From the NCBI GenBank assembly GCA_012295275.1, contig CM022673.1:16193810-16257809 (forward strand): 64,000 nt of DNA, read 5' to 3'. The stretch's first letter is position 1; each line of letters begins with the position of its first letter. Below the pieces are notes generated by a model. The model was not told where the DNA came from. It did no database searches and saw only the letters and a program-made list of their open reading frames with translations. Shown here piece after piece: positions 1 to 13,420 of the stretch. A program made the position numbers and the translations under genes. The DNA comes from Chrysomallon squamiferum (Eukaryota > Mollusca > Gastropoda > Neomphalida > Peltospiridae).

Positions 1-1875
1 TTCGATACAAAAGATTAGATTTGATGTATTAAATCTAAGGTGGGGAAAATTGTTATACAGCTGCAAAAATATAATTTAAATTTCATATACATGCAAGCAT
101 GCACACATGCACGCGCGCACGCACACACACACACACACACACACTGTGTATATAATATTACATTTAATTGTATATCTGTATGTCTATGTGAGCTTGTTCA
201 TGTTTTCAAGGGGGCTGTTTATGTATATTTCGATTTCTATCTTTATCTATTTCTCTCTCTTATTTAGAAACACACTTGCATGTGCACACAGCTCTATATG
301 GTATAACCCAACAGTTCTTAGACCCACACAGATAGTTTTAATTTTTAAAAAAAGCACTTGATATGTAAAAAACTTTGTTGAACACTTTCAGACACAAATA
401 CACACACAGACAAACAGGCAAATACATCTGTATGTCTTAGATGTACATGATTTTGGTTTTGTTAGTATATAATCATGTCTAAAAAAAAAATAATAATAAA
501 ACAAAATTAAAAGGAAAAAATAATCATGAAATGGAGCATGGGAACAATTTGTTTTGAGGTATCAGTAATAAGTATACAATTTCCCACAGAACTTATTATA
601 AGCAGCAAGTGAAAGAACAGGACTGTGGATTAACAATCTGACACATCCTTTATCAATCATGTTATAATGAATAAAAATAATTTGGTCAATGTTGTTTTTC
701 CTTTTATTCTAGTCAGTAACAAAACACAACAGTAATGTATAATATTATCAATACCCTTGATTTTCTTAAAAGTAACTGCAACTGAAAAAAGTATTTAATG
801 TATGTTCTTAAAAAATTTCTTTAAAATGAAGGAAATTTTTTTACACATACATACATGGACATACATAATATACAGACATTTATAACCACTGTTTTCTAAA
901 TTTATGCACAAATGCAAATAATTTTTTTTTTTTTTCTTATTATCAATAAACTTGTGGAGACAAATTAAGCTAATGTAAATATTTAGATTTCAGTGACTTG
1001 AAAAAGTTTACCTATTAAAAAAAACCTGAAAGAATTTACTTTCTGGATATGAAATGAAAATATAAAAATTATTTACAATGCAAATTTTTCATAATTTCAG
1101 ATTCACACTTAATAAATATAATTTTATTTTCAAAAATAATTTATTTATTAATAAATTTAGTAATTCTTTTAATTATTAGATTTTTTATTATTACTTTAAC
1201 ATTATTAATGTTATTGTTTTGTTATTATTATTGTTATTATTGTTGTTATTATTATTATTATTATTTTAACATTATTGTTGTTAACAATACTTCCCTGATA
1301 TCACCGTCATCATCATCATTATTAATTAGATTGTTACCAAGTTTTTATTACAATTATTTGGCATTTTATTTACTGATTTATTTTGCTATTTATTTATTCT
1401 TCAATTGCCACTGTTCTTACTTTTTGTTTTACTATCGGTTATGCAAAATAAACAATTTTACTCATCAAGCAAAACAAGGAAAGAAGAAAAAAATGTTTAG
1501 AAAAGAGAGAAGTTAAAACAAAGGACAAAAATACATTGCCATAAATAACAAGAATGTTAGCAAGGTCGACAACAATAATCTTAATCTTTAATGAATGTAA
1601 AAAAAAAAAAAAATATAAAAAAAAAAAAAAAACAGAGTGTCAAATACAGAAGTAATAAAAAAAAAACATTCTTCTTTTCCATTTTTTAAATTCTGTTTTT
1701 TTAAATTCTATTTTTAAAAAAAAAAAAAGTGGAGTTCTAAATGCTATAAATTTACAAAATCAGGTCAGCAAACGTGTAAAATTAAAAAAAAAAAAATGGA
1801 AGCTATTCTCTGAGAACATGCTGTGCACAGATGATATTGATGTTGTCAAGTACTAGAGTACTACAGTGACCTAGC
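1..1875. other. Non-coding AT-rich stretch, likely 3' flank
   Basis: No exon is visible here. It contains an AC microsatellite near 117-146, several poly-A and poly-T runs, and a TTA/TTG-rich tract around 1,200-1,270. Many TTTATT hexamers could act as minus-strand polyadenylation signals for the candidate last exon that ends at 1,876. Open frames in this stretch are translations of simple repeats. Confidence 0.6.
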
Positions 1876-1940
1876 TCAAATATTCCTAAACAGTTCCATC
1901 ATGCTGTACTTCAAGTCTTCTTGTTTTCTTTTAACAAGTC
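1876..1940 (-). CDS. Candidate last coding exon of the minus-strand gene
   Basis: On the minus strand a pyrimidine-rich tract and AG precede 1,940. The frame then reads LVKRKQEDLKYSMMELFRNI and stops at TGA (1,876-1,878). The exon begins two bases into a codon, which matches the phase at which the 5,746 exon ends. Mixed charged and hydrophobic residues suggest a terminal helix. I do not recognise the family. Many TTTATT motifs lie downstream for polyadenylation. Confidence 0.5.
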
Positions 1941-3504
1941 CTTTCAGAAAGAAGTCAGGATGAGAATAGTTGGCACGTTTGTTTAAAACAATAAATGTAT
2001 ATGAATATAGTGTGTGCATGTGCATATGTGTGCACATGAATGTTTGTGTGTGTGTTCTTGATCTTTATTAACAAGTTATTTTAGAACATAGTTGAGGATA
2101 AAAATAAATGTCTTGTTTTTCAGTTTAGATGAATTTGGAGTATGTGTGTATACATATATGTTTGTTCACAACACAGTTAACACACTCTTGATCTTTTCTA
2201 GCATTAATTATGTCAAAATTTCTTTACACAAAGTCATTATCTAATTAAAATATTACTATAAATATTTGCTGTATTTTGCTATTGTAACTGGGAATAAATA
2301 TACCAAAATATCAAGTGAATGTATATGCATTAACTCTTCAATATATAGACTAACATATATTTTCTAACAGAGCAGTTCTTTGCTGTATCTATAATCAATG
2401 CACTATAAATAAACAGAAACATTGTGAATAAAAACTGAATACATATTTAATGAGTAATCCATTACATTACACACATCATCAGTCTGTGTAGATATTGTAT
2501 ACTACACTACTCGGTTTACTGCATAACTGGTTAACAATGTACTGTTCATCAATTGTCTTTTAATATCTGAATAATGTTAAAGAACTCTACACAAACTGAG
2601 TACCCAAATTCTAAATTGATTTGCTGTTAAATTATGTATCTAAACATATTTTTTTTTTCTTTTTTTTTTTTGAGATCATTTGTGTATTTCTATTACCAGG
2701 TGAAAAATAATAATAAATCCATGAAAACTGAAATAAGTCTAAAGCCTTGCTCTTGTTTCTAACAAATGGAAATTCACACAAAAAAGTTAACATATTTCAA
2801 ATACAATGAATGTTACACACTGGACAAACCTTCACTTTCACACAAAATATTTTTCAAGAAGGAAAAAAAAGAAAAAAGAAAAAGAAACTGCTCTAATCCA
2901 TATATAATAAAGAAAGAGAGAAAGCACAAAAAAAAAAAAAAACCCAGCAACATAAAAGAAAAATAAAGTGAGCCAAGAAACTCTTCCCTGACCGAATTAA
3001 TACTTTTTTCTTTCTTTCTCTCAACTCTAGAAACAGAATCTAAAAGCAGTTAATAAAAGCTGAGAAACAAAATTGCCGCAGTTTTCAATAAAAGGAGGCA
3101 GTGGAAGTTGAAAGAACAACATGAAGTAAGCGAGATGTTTGAAAAAAGAAATGTCGCTTTTTGTTCGCTGGTTTTGTAAAAAGTAACACACAATCGTACA
3201 CTTCCTGCACAATGCAAACACTCAGGTCAGACTTCAGTCAGCTGACTGCTGACAAATTCAGATTCTAATAAAAAAATATCTGCATTATATTCTCAAATAA
3301 ATAAATAAAATAAATTAAATAAAATTCAAAATCAGCATACATTAATATATTCCCAAAGACGTAAGATATATAGCATGTTTATATATTTTTTTAAATATGC
3401 TTTTAATTTTTGATTTGAATTCATGAAATAATTTAAATATTATATTTGCATTGTAATAATAATAACAGTAATGAACTACCTATACTGATGTAGTCAACCC
3501 TCCC

Positions 3505-4160
3505 ATGTTACATAAACTGATATACATTCATCCCTCCACTACTGCCTTTACTATTGTACATTCACCCATTTCCTGTTACCTTTACTATTGTACATTCACC
3601 CCTTTCCTGTTACCTTTATTATTGAACATTCCCGCCTTCCTTATTACCTTTAACATTGTACATTCACCCCTTCCCTATTACTTTTACCATTGTACATTCA
3701 CCATTTCCTGTTACCTTTACTATTGTACATTCACCCCTTTCCTATTACTTTTACTATTGAACATTCCCGCCTTCCTTATTACCTTTAACATTGTACATTC
3801 ACCCCTTCCCTATTACCATTACCACTGTATATTCACCCCTTTCCTGTTACCTTTACTGATGAACATTCATCCCACCCATATTACCTACAGTTTTTATTAC
3901 TTACCAATATATATTTAAATCTCCCTATTACCTACAGTGACAAGCATTCACCCCTCCACTATTACTACACTGATGTACATTTACTGCTCCCCTATAATCT
4001 ATACTGATACACATTTATCTCTCCCCTGCTTCCCAAACTGATGTACATTTATCCGTTTCATTTTGTCTACACTGATGCATTTACCCATTCCCTTCTGCCT
4101 ACTGTCATCCCTCCCTTATTCCCTACACTGAAGTACATTCACCCCCTCCCCTGTTACCTA
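3505..4160. repeat. Minisatellite, about 35-40 bp unit
   Basis: Degenerate tandem copies follow the pattern TTACCTTTACTATTG, TACATTCACCCC, TTTCC. Copies are cleanest between 3,540 and 3,870 and drift towards 4,160. Read on the minus strand, each unit carries GGTAACAG or similar donor-like sequence. The 137-codon open frame across it is only a translation of the repeat. Confidence 0.8.
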
Positions 4161-4163
4161 TAC

Positions 4164-4269
4164 CAGTGTGCATGGCCTGGTCCCAGCATTCAAGCAGGTA
4201 TCAAATGACAGAGGATTAATTTGTTATTGCCATGAACTGAATCACCTAGGTGACCAGTGGACTGTGAAG
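4164..4269 (-). other. Possible non-coding or poison exon
   Basis: A strong minus-strand acceptor (pyrimidines then CACAG) lies at about 4,270. Donor-like sequence TATAG/GTAACAG lies at about 4,163, exactly where the minisatellite starts. All three frames between these sites contain stop codons. If it is spliced, it would be an alternative terminal exon (the frame opening at the acceptor ends in LCHLIPA and a stop), a UTR exon or a nonsense-decay exon. It may also be a non-exonic island. Confidence 0.25.
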
Positions 4270-5406
4270 AAACAAGAATTCCACGCAAGACGAACAAAGA
4301 CCATAAATCAAGAACATAGAGCAAAAAAAAAAAGAAGAGGAAAAAAAAAAGCGTCACAGCCCCAGTTTCACATCTTTTGATCATGACTAATTATCAAGAA
4401 AAAGCCATTGGACAGGAATCAGGTACACTGCGTTAAGTGTAATCACTTCGTAATGTCTTTATAAAATACCAATGTTTGTATCTGTGCGTGACTGTACACA
4501 GATCTGCATATCACCACTGATTATTTGTCACCATGCGCGACAATCAGGACTGTAGTTTCTGACTTGGTCTACATAAACTGTTCACTGTATTGTATTATTT
4601 CATACTTGAGCTGTATACATTACACTGTGAAACTTTACATAATAAATTTACCTGTAAACTGTATGTATATGTCTCTGTATGTATGTATGTTTCTAAGTAT
4701 ATATGTATGCATATGTATTTTAACTGGATATTTGTATGTATGTCTGACTGTCTGTACAAATGTATTTTTTATATATACTGTGTCTAAATGAGCACATTTA
4801 AAAAAAAATGTTTACACATGTTCACATAGCTCAAGAAATACCTACAAAACAAGTTATAAATCTGTCTACAAGTAAGGTGTACCTGTGTTTACACATGTAA
4901 AAGAAAATGTTTACAGGTAAATCACCAAGATCTGACATTGATATTTTTACCTGCATCGTAATTTACGTACCTGGTCACCTGCTGGAAAAAATGTTTTCTG
5001 CTTTCTGTTTGTTTTTGAAGGAGGTTCTGGATTCAGTTGTTGTTGTTTTTCTGTTTGTTGTTGTTTTGTATTACTTTTTAAAAATTATAATTTACTTATT
5101 TTGTGGGAAGGGGTTCCAGGTTACGGTTTAAATTTAAATTATTAAAAGATATATATAATTTTAATTGTTTCAGCCATGTTCTATATATTGAATTATAAAC
5201 ACTGAACTTTTTCCTGAATTATTTTCTGTTTTATTCAGAATGGCATGTATGTATATGTCTGTAGATACAATATGTAGTTGCAATTACATATATACTAACA
5301 TATGAATTGTTATTACTAAATTACATATGCTAGAATAAAGTAAGTATAAAATTCTAATCACAGTCTTAAAACAAATAAATAAATAAAATTAATTAATTAG
5401 TTAGTT

Positions 5407-5439
<33 letters not shown>

Positions 5440-5745
5440 AACCATGAAAATAAAAAGTTCAATAATAATGTTTTCAATTTTAAGTATCTTGCACCAAACG
5501 GACAGTATTAAATAACCAAAACAGATACTATTAACTAGAACAGAATTTGACTGAAGGGTACACTCATTTCTAAAGACCCATAACTTTTACAAAAAAAAAA
5601 AATGTTCACAGAAAATCTATTCACTATGTTCCATTATATATCCATCTTGGCACAACAGAAGTCAAATGGGCTGAGCATGAACCACAATGAGGTTGGCAGT
5701 TCTACCAACAATGTTTACAAAGATACAATGGTATGCCCTGCTGAC

Positions 5746-5947
5746 CTGCTACATTCCACTCTAAACAAACAGACAACAACATCTTGATAGCACAGCAAAT
5801 CAAATCTTCATTTAGGTTGGTCATTTTGTAAAACATTTCACCATGACTGAAAAGAAAGTCTTTCACACAGGGATTTGCAACTGTCAAACAAGATGAACTC
5901 CTGTTGAATAAATTACTACAAGCCAGGTGGACAATCCTATCAAGAAT
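5746..5947 (-). CDS. Candidate internal exon of the minus-strand gene
   Basis: This is one of the longest convincing open segments of the left half: 67 codons, phase 0 at the start after TTTCAG and phase 1 at the end before GTCAGC. The peptide includes ILDRIVHLACSNLFNRSS, then FLFSHGEMFYKMT and LICCAIKMLLSVCLEWN, alternating amphipathic helices as in ARM/HEAT proteins. The open frame continues a little upstream to 5,983, so the acceptor is a choice. The end phase fits the last exon at 1,940. Family unknown. Confidence 0.55.
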
Positions 5948-6593
5948 CTGAAAGCACTTTCCTACAAACACCGACTTGGTCATGACACTGTGCTGTGTAT
6001 TTTCTCTATTTAAACTTAATAAAAGGCAAAATGTCTGCTTGATAATATGCTTTTTGCAAAAAAAAAAAAAAAAGATAAAGAAAGGAATTTTTTAAACAAC
6101 ACATTTTATATACAAATATATCATGTCATTCATGTGATTAAGTTTTACAAAGATAAGAAGAAACATGATGCCATTCTACAACAGACTATTCATATTTAAT
6201 AGTAGCAAGAATTCTGTATGTTCCTTAGGACAATGAATTCTATAGCTTGTGATAAAACAGTCTTGAGATACTGGTTGGAATAGAAAATCTGTAAAAAGAA
6301 GCAAACAGTGAACAGATGGAACAACCAAACATGCTTCATTCTTTTAAAATATCTAAAAGCAAAAACTCTATTCTGCTGGTTTCAGTTTAATACTGTATTC
6401 TGCATGACTCACTAACACAAAGGTATTAAAAAAAAACATTCTGCTACATTGCTTAAGTCCAGTTTTATGTTAATTTTATTGTTTATTTAATCTAATTCAG
6501 TGTTAATGAAAGGTATATCAAATTTTACTTTTCACTGACTGAAAAGAACAAACAATTACCCATTCCCAAGTATTAAAGTCATTCAATTATATA

Positions 6594-6815
6594 ACTCATT
6601 CACCATTTGTACAATTTTACTTTTCCATAGATAGTTATATTTAATTCATTATTTGTAAAAACTTTTACTTTTCCATAGATATTAAAATACCTCATTCATT
6701 ATTTGTACAAATCTTTATTTTTCCATAGACAATTACAACTCATTCACTATTTGTACACAATTTTACTTTTCTACAGACAATTATAATTCATTCACTATTT
6801 GTACAAATGTTTCAA
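6594..6815. repeat. Minisatellite, about 50-60 bp unit
   Basis: Four to five degenerate copies of a unit follow the order ATTCATTATTTGTACAAA, TTTTACTTTTCCATAG, then an AT-rich spacer. The unit contains a plus-strand acceptor-like TTTTCCATAG. Confidence 0.7.
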
Positions 6816-7635
6816 AGTGTGCTCCTCATTTCCTATTTCAAGGGTTGCCTACTTGAAACAATGATACTCAATGATTGTCATATATAACAAGAAGACACTT
6901 AAAGTGATGGGAGACACTTGTTTCCACTGACAGATATGACAGGTTATTGCTCTGTTTTCACTCACTGTATCACCAACATCTATTTCAATGTTTAATTTAT
7001 AGATACAAGCTGTCTTAATGTTTACACTCCAACATGGATTGTGGTTATTATGAGTTAATAATTCACCTCAAAGCAGCATTTTTTTAAAGTGAAAGTAATT
7101 GCAAATCTGGATTACAATAATAGAAAAGATAAGTCTAAAAGTAATATTAAAATAGAAACAAGTAAAAAAATAAATAAAGTAAAAATGAAAGTAACAAAGT
7201 AAGTTTATTATCTTGGTTGTTTGTTTTGTAGAGATTTTTTCCGATGACAGTTCAACATTTATAAATTTCTGTATTATGTATTTTTTTAGTTATCATCAAC
7301 GTCATCATCGTTGTCATTGTCATCATAATTTTAACATATATAAATATTATTATAAATAATACACACAAAATATTCTAATATATCTCCTTTTCTTTTTTTT
7401 TCTTTTTTTTTTAAATTCTACTACTCTATCACTATCATGATACAAAAGATAAATGGACTGAACAAACAAAAAAAACAGTGTCACGACTTTATCTGAACTT
7501 TTCTGGACTGTGAAGTTCTTTTCTTTACAAGCTCCAGTCTTAAATGACAGAAGACAAAACAGAAGTGACACAAACTGCGACAGACAATATAGGGAAGTCA
7601 AGAAAAGAAAAGAGTGTCTCTGTGTGTGTACTCAC

Positions 7636-7727
7636 GACCAACTGGGCGAGAAAGAGGCTGGCAAACTCTGAGTAATGGCTGATTTTCCCAATCCCTCTGA
7701 GTAAACATGTAAACACTGGTCCTACTG
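7636..7727 (-). CDS. Candidate internal exon of the minus-strand gene
   Basis: A GC-richer segment of about 30 codons reads GPVFTCLLRGIGKIS, then HYSEFASLFLAQLV, and ends at GTC followed by the donor GTGAGT. Acceptors CTAG (exon from 7,727) or GCAG (exon from 7,724) both give the same frame. It starts in phase 1 and ends in phase 0, which fits the 5,947 exon. Hydrophobic, helix-like; family not recognised. A minisatellite begins immediately at its acceptor side. Confidence 0.55.
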
Positions 7728-8380
7728 CTAGTAACACTCCAAGTAAAACACATGGATTAAACACATCAGGTAGTTGTTCAAGATAAAACACAATAAATAA
7801 AACACTTCAGTTAATACACCTGAGCAATGTACCATTAAAATACATTGGTTAGAACACTTCAAGGAACAACAGACCTTTAAAACATATTAGTTGATACATT
7901 TCAAGGCATACCATACATTTAAGCACACTGATTTATTTCAAGATAAAGCACACCAATGAAACACATTGGTTAACATACTCCAACATGCATTCAACATATA
8001 TTAAAATACACTGATATACTTTGAGGTACAACACACCATTGAAACACATTGGTTAACATATTCCGAAGTACAACATACATTAAAACAGACATATACTTTG
8101 AGATACAACAAACCACTGAAACACATCAATTAACATATACCAAAGCACAACATACCACAAAATAGCACAGTTAATATATTCCAAGGTACAACATACCATT
8201 AAAAGATACCAGTTAATATACACCAAGTTACAAAATAATATTACAACACATCAGTTAATACACTCCAGGTACAATATACTATAAAAAAAAATATATGATT
8301 AAAACAAACCAGTTAATACACTTCAAGGTACAACATACCATTAAAAAACACAATGGTTAACACACTCCCGCTAAAAACAT
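7728..8380. repeat. Minisatellite adjoining a splice acceptor
   Basis: About a dozen degenerate copies follow the pattern TTAACACACTCCAAGG, TACAACATACCATT, AAAACACATTGG, with spacing of roughly 45-60 bp. The first recognisable copy, at 7,728-7,790, runs directly into the candidate minus-strand exon. Confidence 0.75.
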
Positions 8381-8494
8381 GAATTATCACACTGTCACCA
8401 TTACTCCATTATCCCAGCATCAAATATTTGAAAATCCAACAAGGCCACATTAAAAAAAATAAAAAAATAAAAATCCTTTCTGATACTAACATTT

Positions 8495-8525
<31 letters not shown>

Positions 8526-8529
8526 GAGA

Positions 8530-8770
8530 ATGTGTTCGCTCCCCTTCTGACTGCTCTAATTCAACAGTTTTGCCCGAGTTGTTATTTCAAACAGAGCGGG
8601 ATAAGCTTGTCACCTATACACCCAGCGTCTCCTCTTTTGTCCCCTCGCTTTTATCAGTGGTTTCAGACTATTATGATGTGTCTCTGAGAACAAACATACA
8701 ACACAGCTCATTCAACACAACACAGACCTCGTTTTTTCACTCTATCACAAGGGCCATTTATTAACTTCTT
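8530..8770. other. GC-richer island, unassigned
   Basis: This stretch stands out from AT-rich surroundings and contains several CpGs. A 65-codon plus-strand frame crosses it but has no supporting splice or family signal. It could be a conserved regulatory element or an unrecognised exon. Confidence 0.3.
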
Positions 8771-9241
8771 TGACTAAAAACATTCTCTTCTGTAAAAATT
8801 CACAAAATGTGTAGATCCAGTTTTATTCAGTTAAGAAGGGTTAAGTCGATTTTTAATTTAGCAAAGTAAATTGATATAAAATTATATTAATAAAAATAAA
8901 GTTTGTTTGGTGTGGGTTTTTTTAAACTTCAGAAACTTTCACAAAGGGCATCCATTCAGTTTTAACCAGATGTTAATACCATTCTTAATTTTCAGTAGTG
9001 AAATAGTGTTTTTAAATTATTTTTAATATAGATGTACTTTTTAACATTTTTAATCCATGAAAAAAAAAAATTCATGTTAATGTTAAACGATTATATAATT
9101 TTTCAATTTTCAATAACTTTATCATATTTTTTATTTTTTTTTATATATTTTTATATATTTTTTTATTTTATTATTTTGTCATTTAATATATAAAAACCTT
9201 TATTATTACTTATTAATGTATATATATATGTCTACAAACAC

Positions 9242-9272
<31 letters not shown>

Positions 9273-10220
9273 CACATATATATTTACATACTGTAGATTA
9301 CTATATTGTTATTATTTAATTTTATAAAAGCTCAAAAAAAAAAATCAGGTAAAAAGAACCTATTTTATATATATATATATATATAGTAAATTAAATTTTT
9401 ATAAATCATTTTAATTTAAAATTTTGTTAAGTGCTTTATTTCTGAGAGTTCAGAAGATAAGTCTGTTCAGTTATATTAAGCCATGTACTGAGTTAACCCC
9501 TTTTTTCTTCTTTTTTAGTTTAATGCAATTATTCAGGAATATAAAAGATATTTTTTTAATTATAAAACTTTTTTTTGGCTAGGTTTTAAATCCTGTTTCA
9601 AGTCAAGGAAATTTGCTATCTTCCTAAAAATGGTTAAAATCCATTGCTAGTTGTTTTAATTTTTAATTTTATTTAGTATATAAAAATTAAATTTGAAATA
9701 ATTTGAAAAACAATTGTGAATTTTTTCTTTTTTCTTAAAACAAAAACAACAAAAAGTATTAAAATAAAACTTTCATATAGTTATTATTACCATTTTGATT
9801 GTCATTAGTAGTTGCAGCAACAACACTGTTATCTACATGATATAAGTAACATGAAACAAAATTCAGAACAAAAATAATCTATGAATGTTCACTGCATGTG
9901 TGTGTGTGTATGTTTGTTTATGTTGTGTTTGTATATAAATATGTGTGTACGTTTGTGTGCGTTATACTAGACATGAAAGCAAATTCTGTGATAGATACTA
10001 CTGTGAAGCATTGGAGAGAATAAAAAAACTTTTAAAAATAGTCATTTAAGGAAACTGACAAGCTTTGGTCATTTGGTCTGTTAAACATCAGGTGAATGTT
10101 CCAGTAAGAAGCTAAAGACATTAAAAAAAAAAAAACCACATTTCTAGTTAAAATAAATCTTTGTCAATTCAACTGCTTAACTATATCTGACTCGTTATTG
10201 TTTAAAAAATAATCACATAC

Positions 10221-10309
10221 CTGAGAACTCAAAGAAAGATTTAATAAGAACTCGAGAGTTTTTGCATCATTTGTTTCCTTCTGTGCATCATCCACTGTGA
10301 AATTAGTAT
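10221..10309 (-). CDS. Candidate internal exon of the minus-strand gene
   Basis: TATTTTCAG precedes 10,309, and CAG followed by GTATGT closes the exon at 10,221. The 29 codons read TNFTVDDAQKETNDAKTLEF, then LLNLSLSSQ, an acidic linker running into a leucine-rich helix. The start phase (two bases needed to complete a codon) matches the end of the 12,138 exon, forming Asp. Both splice sites are good. Family not recognised. Confidence 0.6.
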
Positions 10310-11079
10310 CTGAAAATACCAGACAATAAAGTAAATAACTAACAAATGTCTTCAACATGATAAAAAAAAAAAAAAAGTGCTAATCTGACTAGAAAACAAC
10401 CAATTAATGATAGATGATGTTTGGTGGGATTTTTATTGTTTTTTTGTTGTTATAGACATATAAACTCTATGGAATCTTAAGAAAAAAAATATTCACTGAA
10501 CAAATGAACAACAGATATTCAAAAAATCTTTGAATAGTGGAAAGTTTAAAAAAAAAAAAAAATAAATGCAAATTAGTAGATATTCAAATAGTCACTGATT
10601 TCAGCTTGGTACAAAATCCAGTCTGACTAAAAAGTTCACTTAACTGAATAGATTTTCACTTACTTCAAAGCCCTTTGTATATCAAATAGGTAAATAAATG
10701 TAAAAAAAATCTAAACACATCAGTTACTGAATTATGTGTACTTAGTGGATCACTGAACAGGAAAATAATGTTTTTTTCTTAATATTATTTTATGAAAATT
10801 AAATGTTTTCAGTCATGCTACATGTAATACCACTGAACTGGATAATGAAGGGGTTTATGAACACAATATCAATAACCACAACAATTTTTTAATAATAATA
10901 ATAATAATAATAACCTCAGGCTGTTGGTGTAAATGATTCACATGGTGAAAGTGATTCTAAAATTCAGAACCTGTATTACAAAACTTCTTGAATTCTGATA
11001 TTGTCAAATCAATCTGAACGTAATTTTACATTTCTAAATTGCTGTATTTATGGACAGCTGTTACAAAATTCAATGCAGA

Positions 11080-12005
11080 CTCTTTACGAAAACAGGCCAA
11101 TAATATTTTTTAGTTTGGAATGCTTGTTTATACCAACTGTTACAAACAGGATTATTAATGTTGATTTGTAGACTTTTAAACAAAATACAATGGATTCCTT
11201 TTCCAGAAACATCAAAAACACCAAGAATATGTTTATCTTTTGATGTTTGTTTACCCCACAGTTTAAGTTATTTTCCTTTGTTGTTAAACATTCATTCATC
11301 TTGTTTGCAACAACAAAACTTATGAATGAAAATTTTAATTCTAAGCATGTATATATTATTTATAAAATTCTGGAGAAATATTTTACCGAGAAATGAACAT
11401 CAGATTGTAAATATCTTTTTCAGTTTTATTTCAAACAGACATTTTATGTAAGATTATTTCTTCTCACAAAATAGCATGCCACTTTCAGAATATACATTTT
11501 ACATCAAACAGTAGATATTAGGAATAACATTTTTAATAGAATACAAAATACAAAAGCCTCATTTCCTGTAAACTTCTACCAAAGATTTTAGACCTTTTGT
11601 AGAAGAATTTTCCTTAACTAAGTTATTTCATGTTTCTTTTGTACAATTTTCAATACCATCACTTTGAATAAAGTTCAAAAAAGAAACAGTCCCCCTCCCC
11701 CATAAAAACCCATCTTTAGTGTTTGGGTCTTACTTTTAACAAAGTTCTTATGAATAACATTTTCAATGCTGTGTTTATACTAAAAAAACAAAAAAAATAA
11801 TAAAAAAATAATAATAACAAAAACATCTTCAGCTTTCGAGTTTAATTTTTCACAACAGACGTTATGAATAGCATTTTGAATGCTACATCTTTTATAAAAT
11901 AAAATGCAGTCACTTTCTGAAAACTTCCAAGAATACCTTTTAGCTTTTAGGATTTGTTTGTAACAACAAGAGAGGTTATGAATGAGATTTTTAAATGCTG
12001 AGCAA
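11080..12005. repeat. Degenerate tandem repeat, unit over 100 bp
   Basis: Related blocks recur near 11,090, 11,210, 11,580, 11,710, 11,820 and 11,930. Each has a TTTAG-type start, TTTGTTTATAAC-like sequence, TTATGAATAACATTTT and AATGCTG. Spacing is irregular (about 110-150 bp) and copies are strongly diverged. The array lies between two candidate exons of the minus-strand gene. Confidence 0.5.
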
Positions 12006-12137
12006 ACAGAGAAGAGAAATGTGAACAATGTGAGCGACACTGCAGTGTGCAGGACATGTAAGTCAACACAGCTGAGAGCCATCATCAAAGACCATTCTCA
12101 CAATGTCTGCCATCCCACTAACCCGCCTCACACCCAC

Positions 12138-12186
12138 CAACCAGGTCAATCTCCTTCACATGTCTGTTGTCATTCCTTTGAATTGT
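12138..12186 (-). CDS. Candidate 49-bp internal exon of the minus-strand gene
   Basis: Between ATTCAG at 12,187 and the donor GTGGGT after 12,138 the frame reads TIQRNDNRHVKEIDLV, phase 0 to phase 1. It joins in frame to the 10,309 exon. The local GC content is much higher than in the flanks. Short length keeps the call tentative. Confidence 0.45.
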
Positions 12187-13079
12187 CTGAATGTAATTAT
12201 TCCTTTTTGATACTGCTACATCTTAATACTATCTTTCTAAATCAGCCTGAATATATTTACTTCTTGTTTGTATTGTTACATCTTTTTATTGTCTTTTGTT
12301 CTCTCTTTAAATTGTCTTCTATCAAAGTTTACCTGTCTCTGATATAAATAGTATACTGTCAAAACTATTATGTACATATATTCTCTACTATCGTATCTTC
12401 ATACTATCAACTATTACATGTAAACTCCATTATCATACTTTTATGCCATTTGTGATAATACATACTATTTACAATCATACATATGTCTACCTTCATACTT
12501 TAGTCTGTTATCATATTTATATACTATGACTAAATTTTAATACAATTGCCATATATTTATACTGTCAACTGTCACTTTTAAAATATCAAATGCCATTTCT
12601 TTACCCTACCAGTTATACCTACATATTATAAGAACATCATCTACAATTATACTGTAAGTATTTTTCCTGGTCTACTGTCATATACTGTCTAATTTCTCCA
12701 TTATATACCACTGCCACTGTTTTACATAATTATTTAACAACTACTAATATGTCTTATATTCACTGTAAAATTTCTGTTAACTGTATTTTTACACTGCTAC
12801 AATGTCTTTATACAACTCAATGCTTTAATATTATACTTTCACACCAATGTGCTTCTAATTGCATTTAAATGCACAATATACAAATTAAAACTAGCTTACT
12901 ATTTTTTTTTTTTTTTAAACCAAATTAAAAATTAAATTAAATAGAGATGTAAATCAAATCTGACAACCCTAATTAACTTACGTTGAATATCATCATTACT
13001 GTTATCGTAATCATTATTTAACAAACCATTTCTACCAGAACACAATTTTTAATTAAATTTATGACATAGTTACAGTCGA

Positions 13080-13420
13080 GAATATGACAGCGTTAGCTTT
13101 CCTACATTGATCTATGCTCTTCAGATGTCATTACGTGTCACAGTAAAATTCATAAATCGACTGGGCAATATTCGTTTGACTGCGCTAGCCTGGCAATATC
13201 AGCCATACTCGAGCATCAGTTCCGTCATTGATTGTCACACTATCCTTTCCAGAAATCATCAGATTGTTTTCAGCAGATATTGATCACAAATATTTCTTCT
13301 CTAATACACGTCAAAGATGCGTGCAGCCCACATGACAATGTAAACATTGTAAATTGGGTAAGAAACCAGCAGGCAGCTCAATCAATTCTAAGCAACAAGA
13401 GAAAATGATGCTGGAGTAAC
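13080..13420. other. CpG-containing island, unassigned
   Basis: This stretch has several CpGs and mixed-complexity sequence in an otherwise AT-rich, repeat-filled region. It includes homeodomain-like CATAAATC and a CRE-like TTACGTGTCA. No long open frame is seen. One minus-strand acceptor (GTTGCTTAG) opens a short frame. It could be a regulatory element. Confidence 0.3.

Noticed and set aside
1208-1516. 102-codon plus-strand frame
   Set aside because: Low-complexity Tyr/Leu peptide from TTA/TTG repeats.
3505-3918. 137-codon plus-strand open frame
   Set aside because: It is a translation of the 35-40 bp minisatellite; the peptide repeats with the DNA unit and has no family features.
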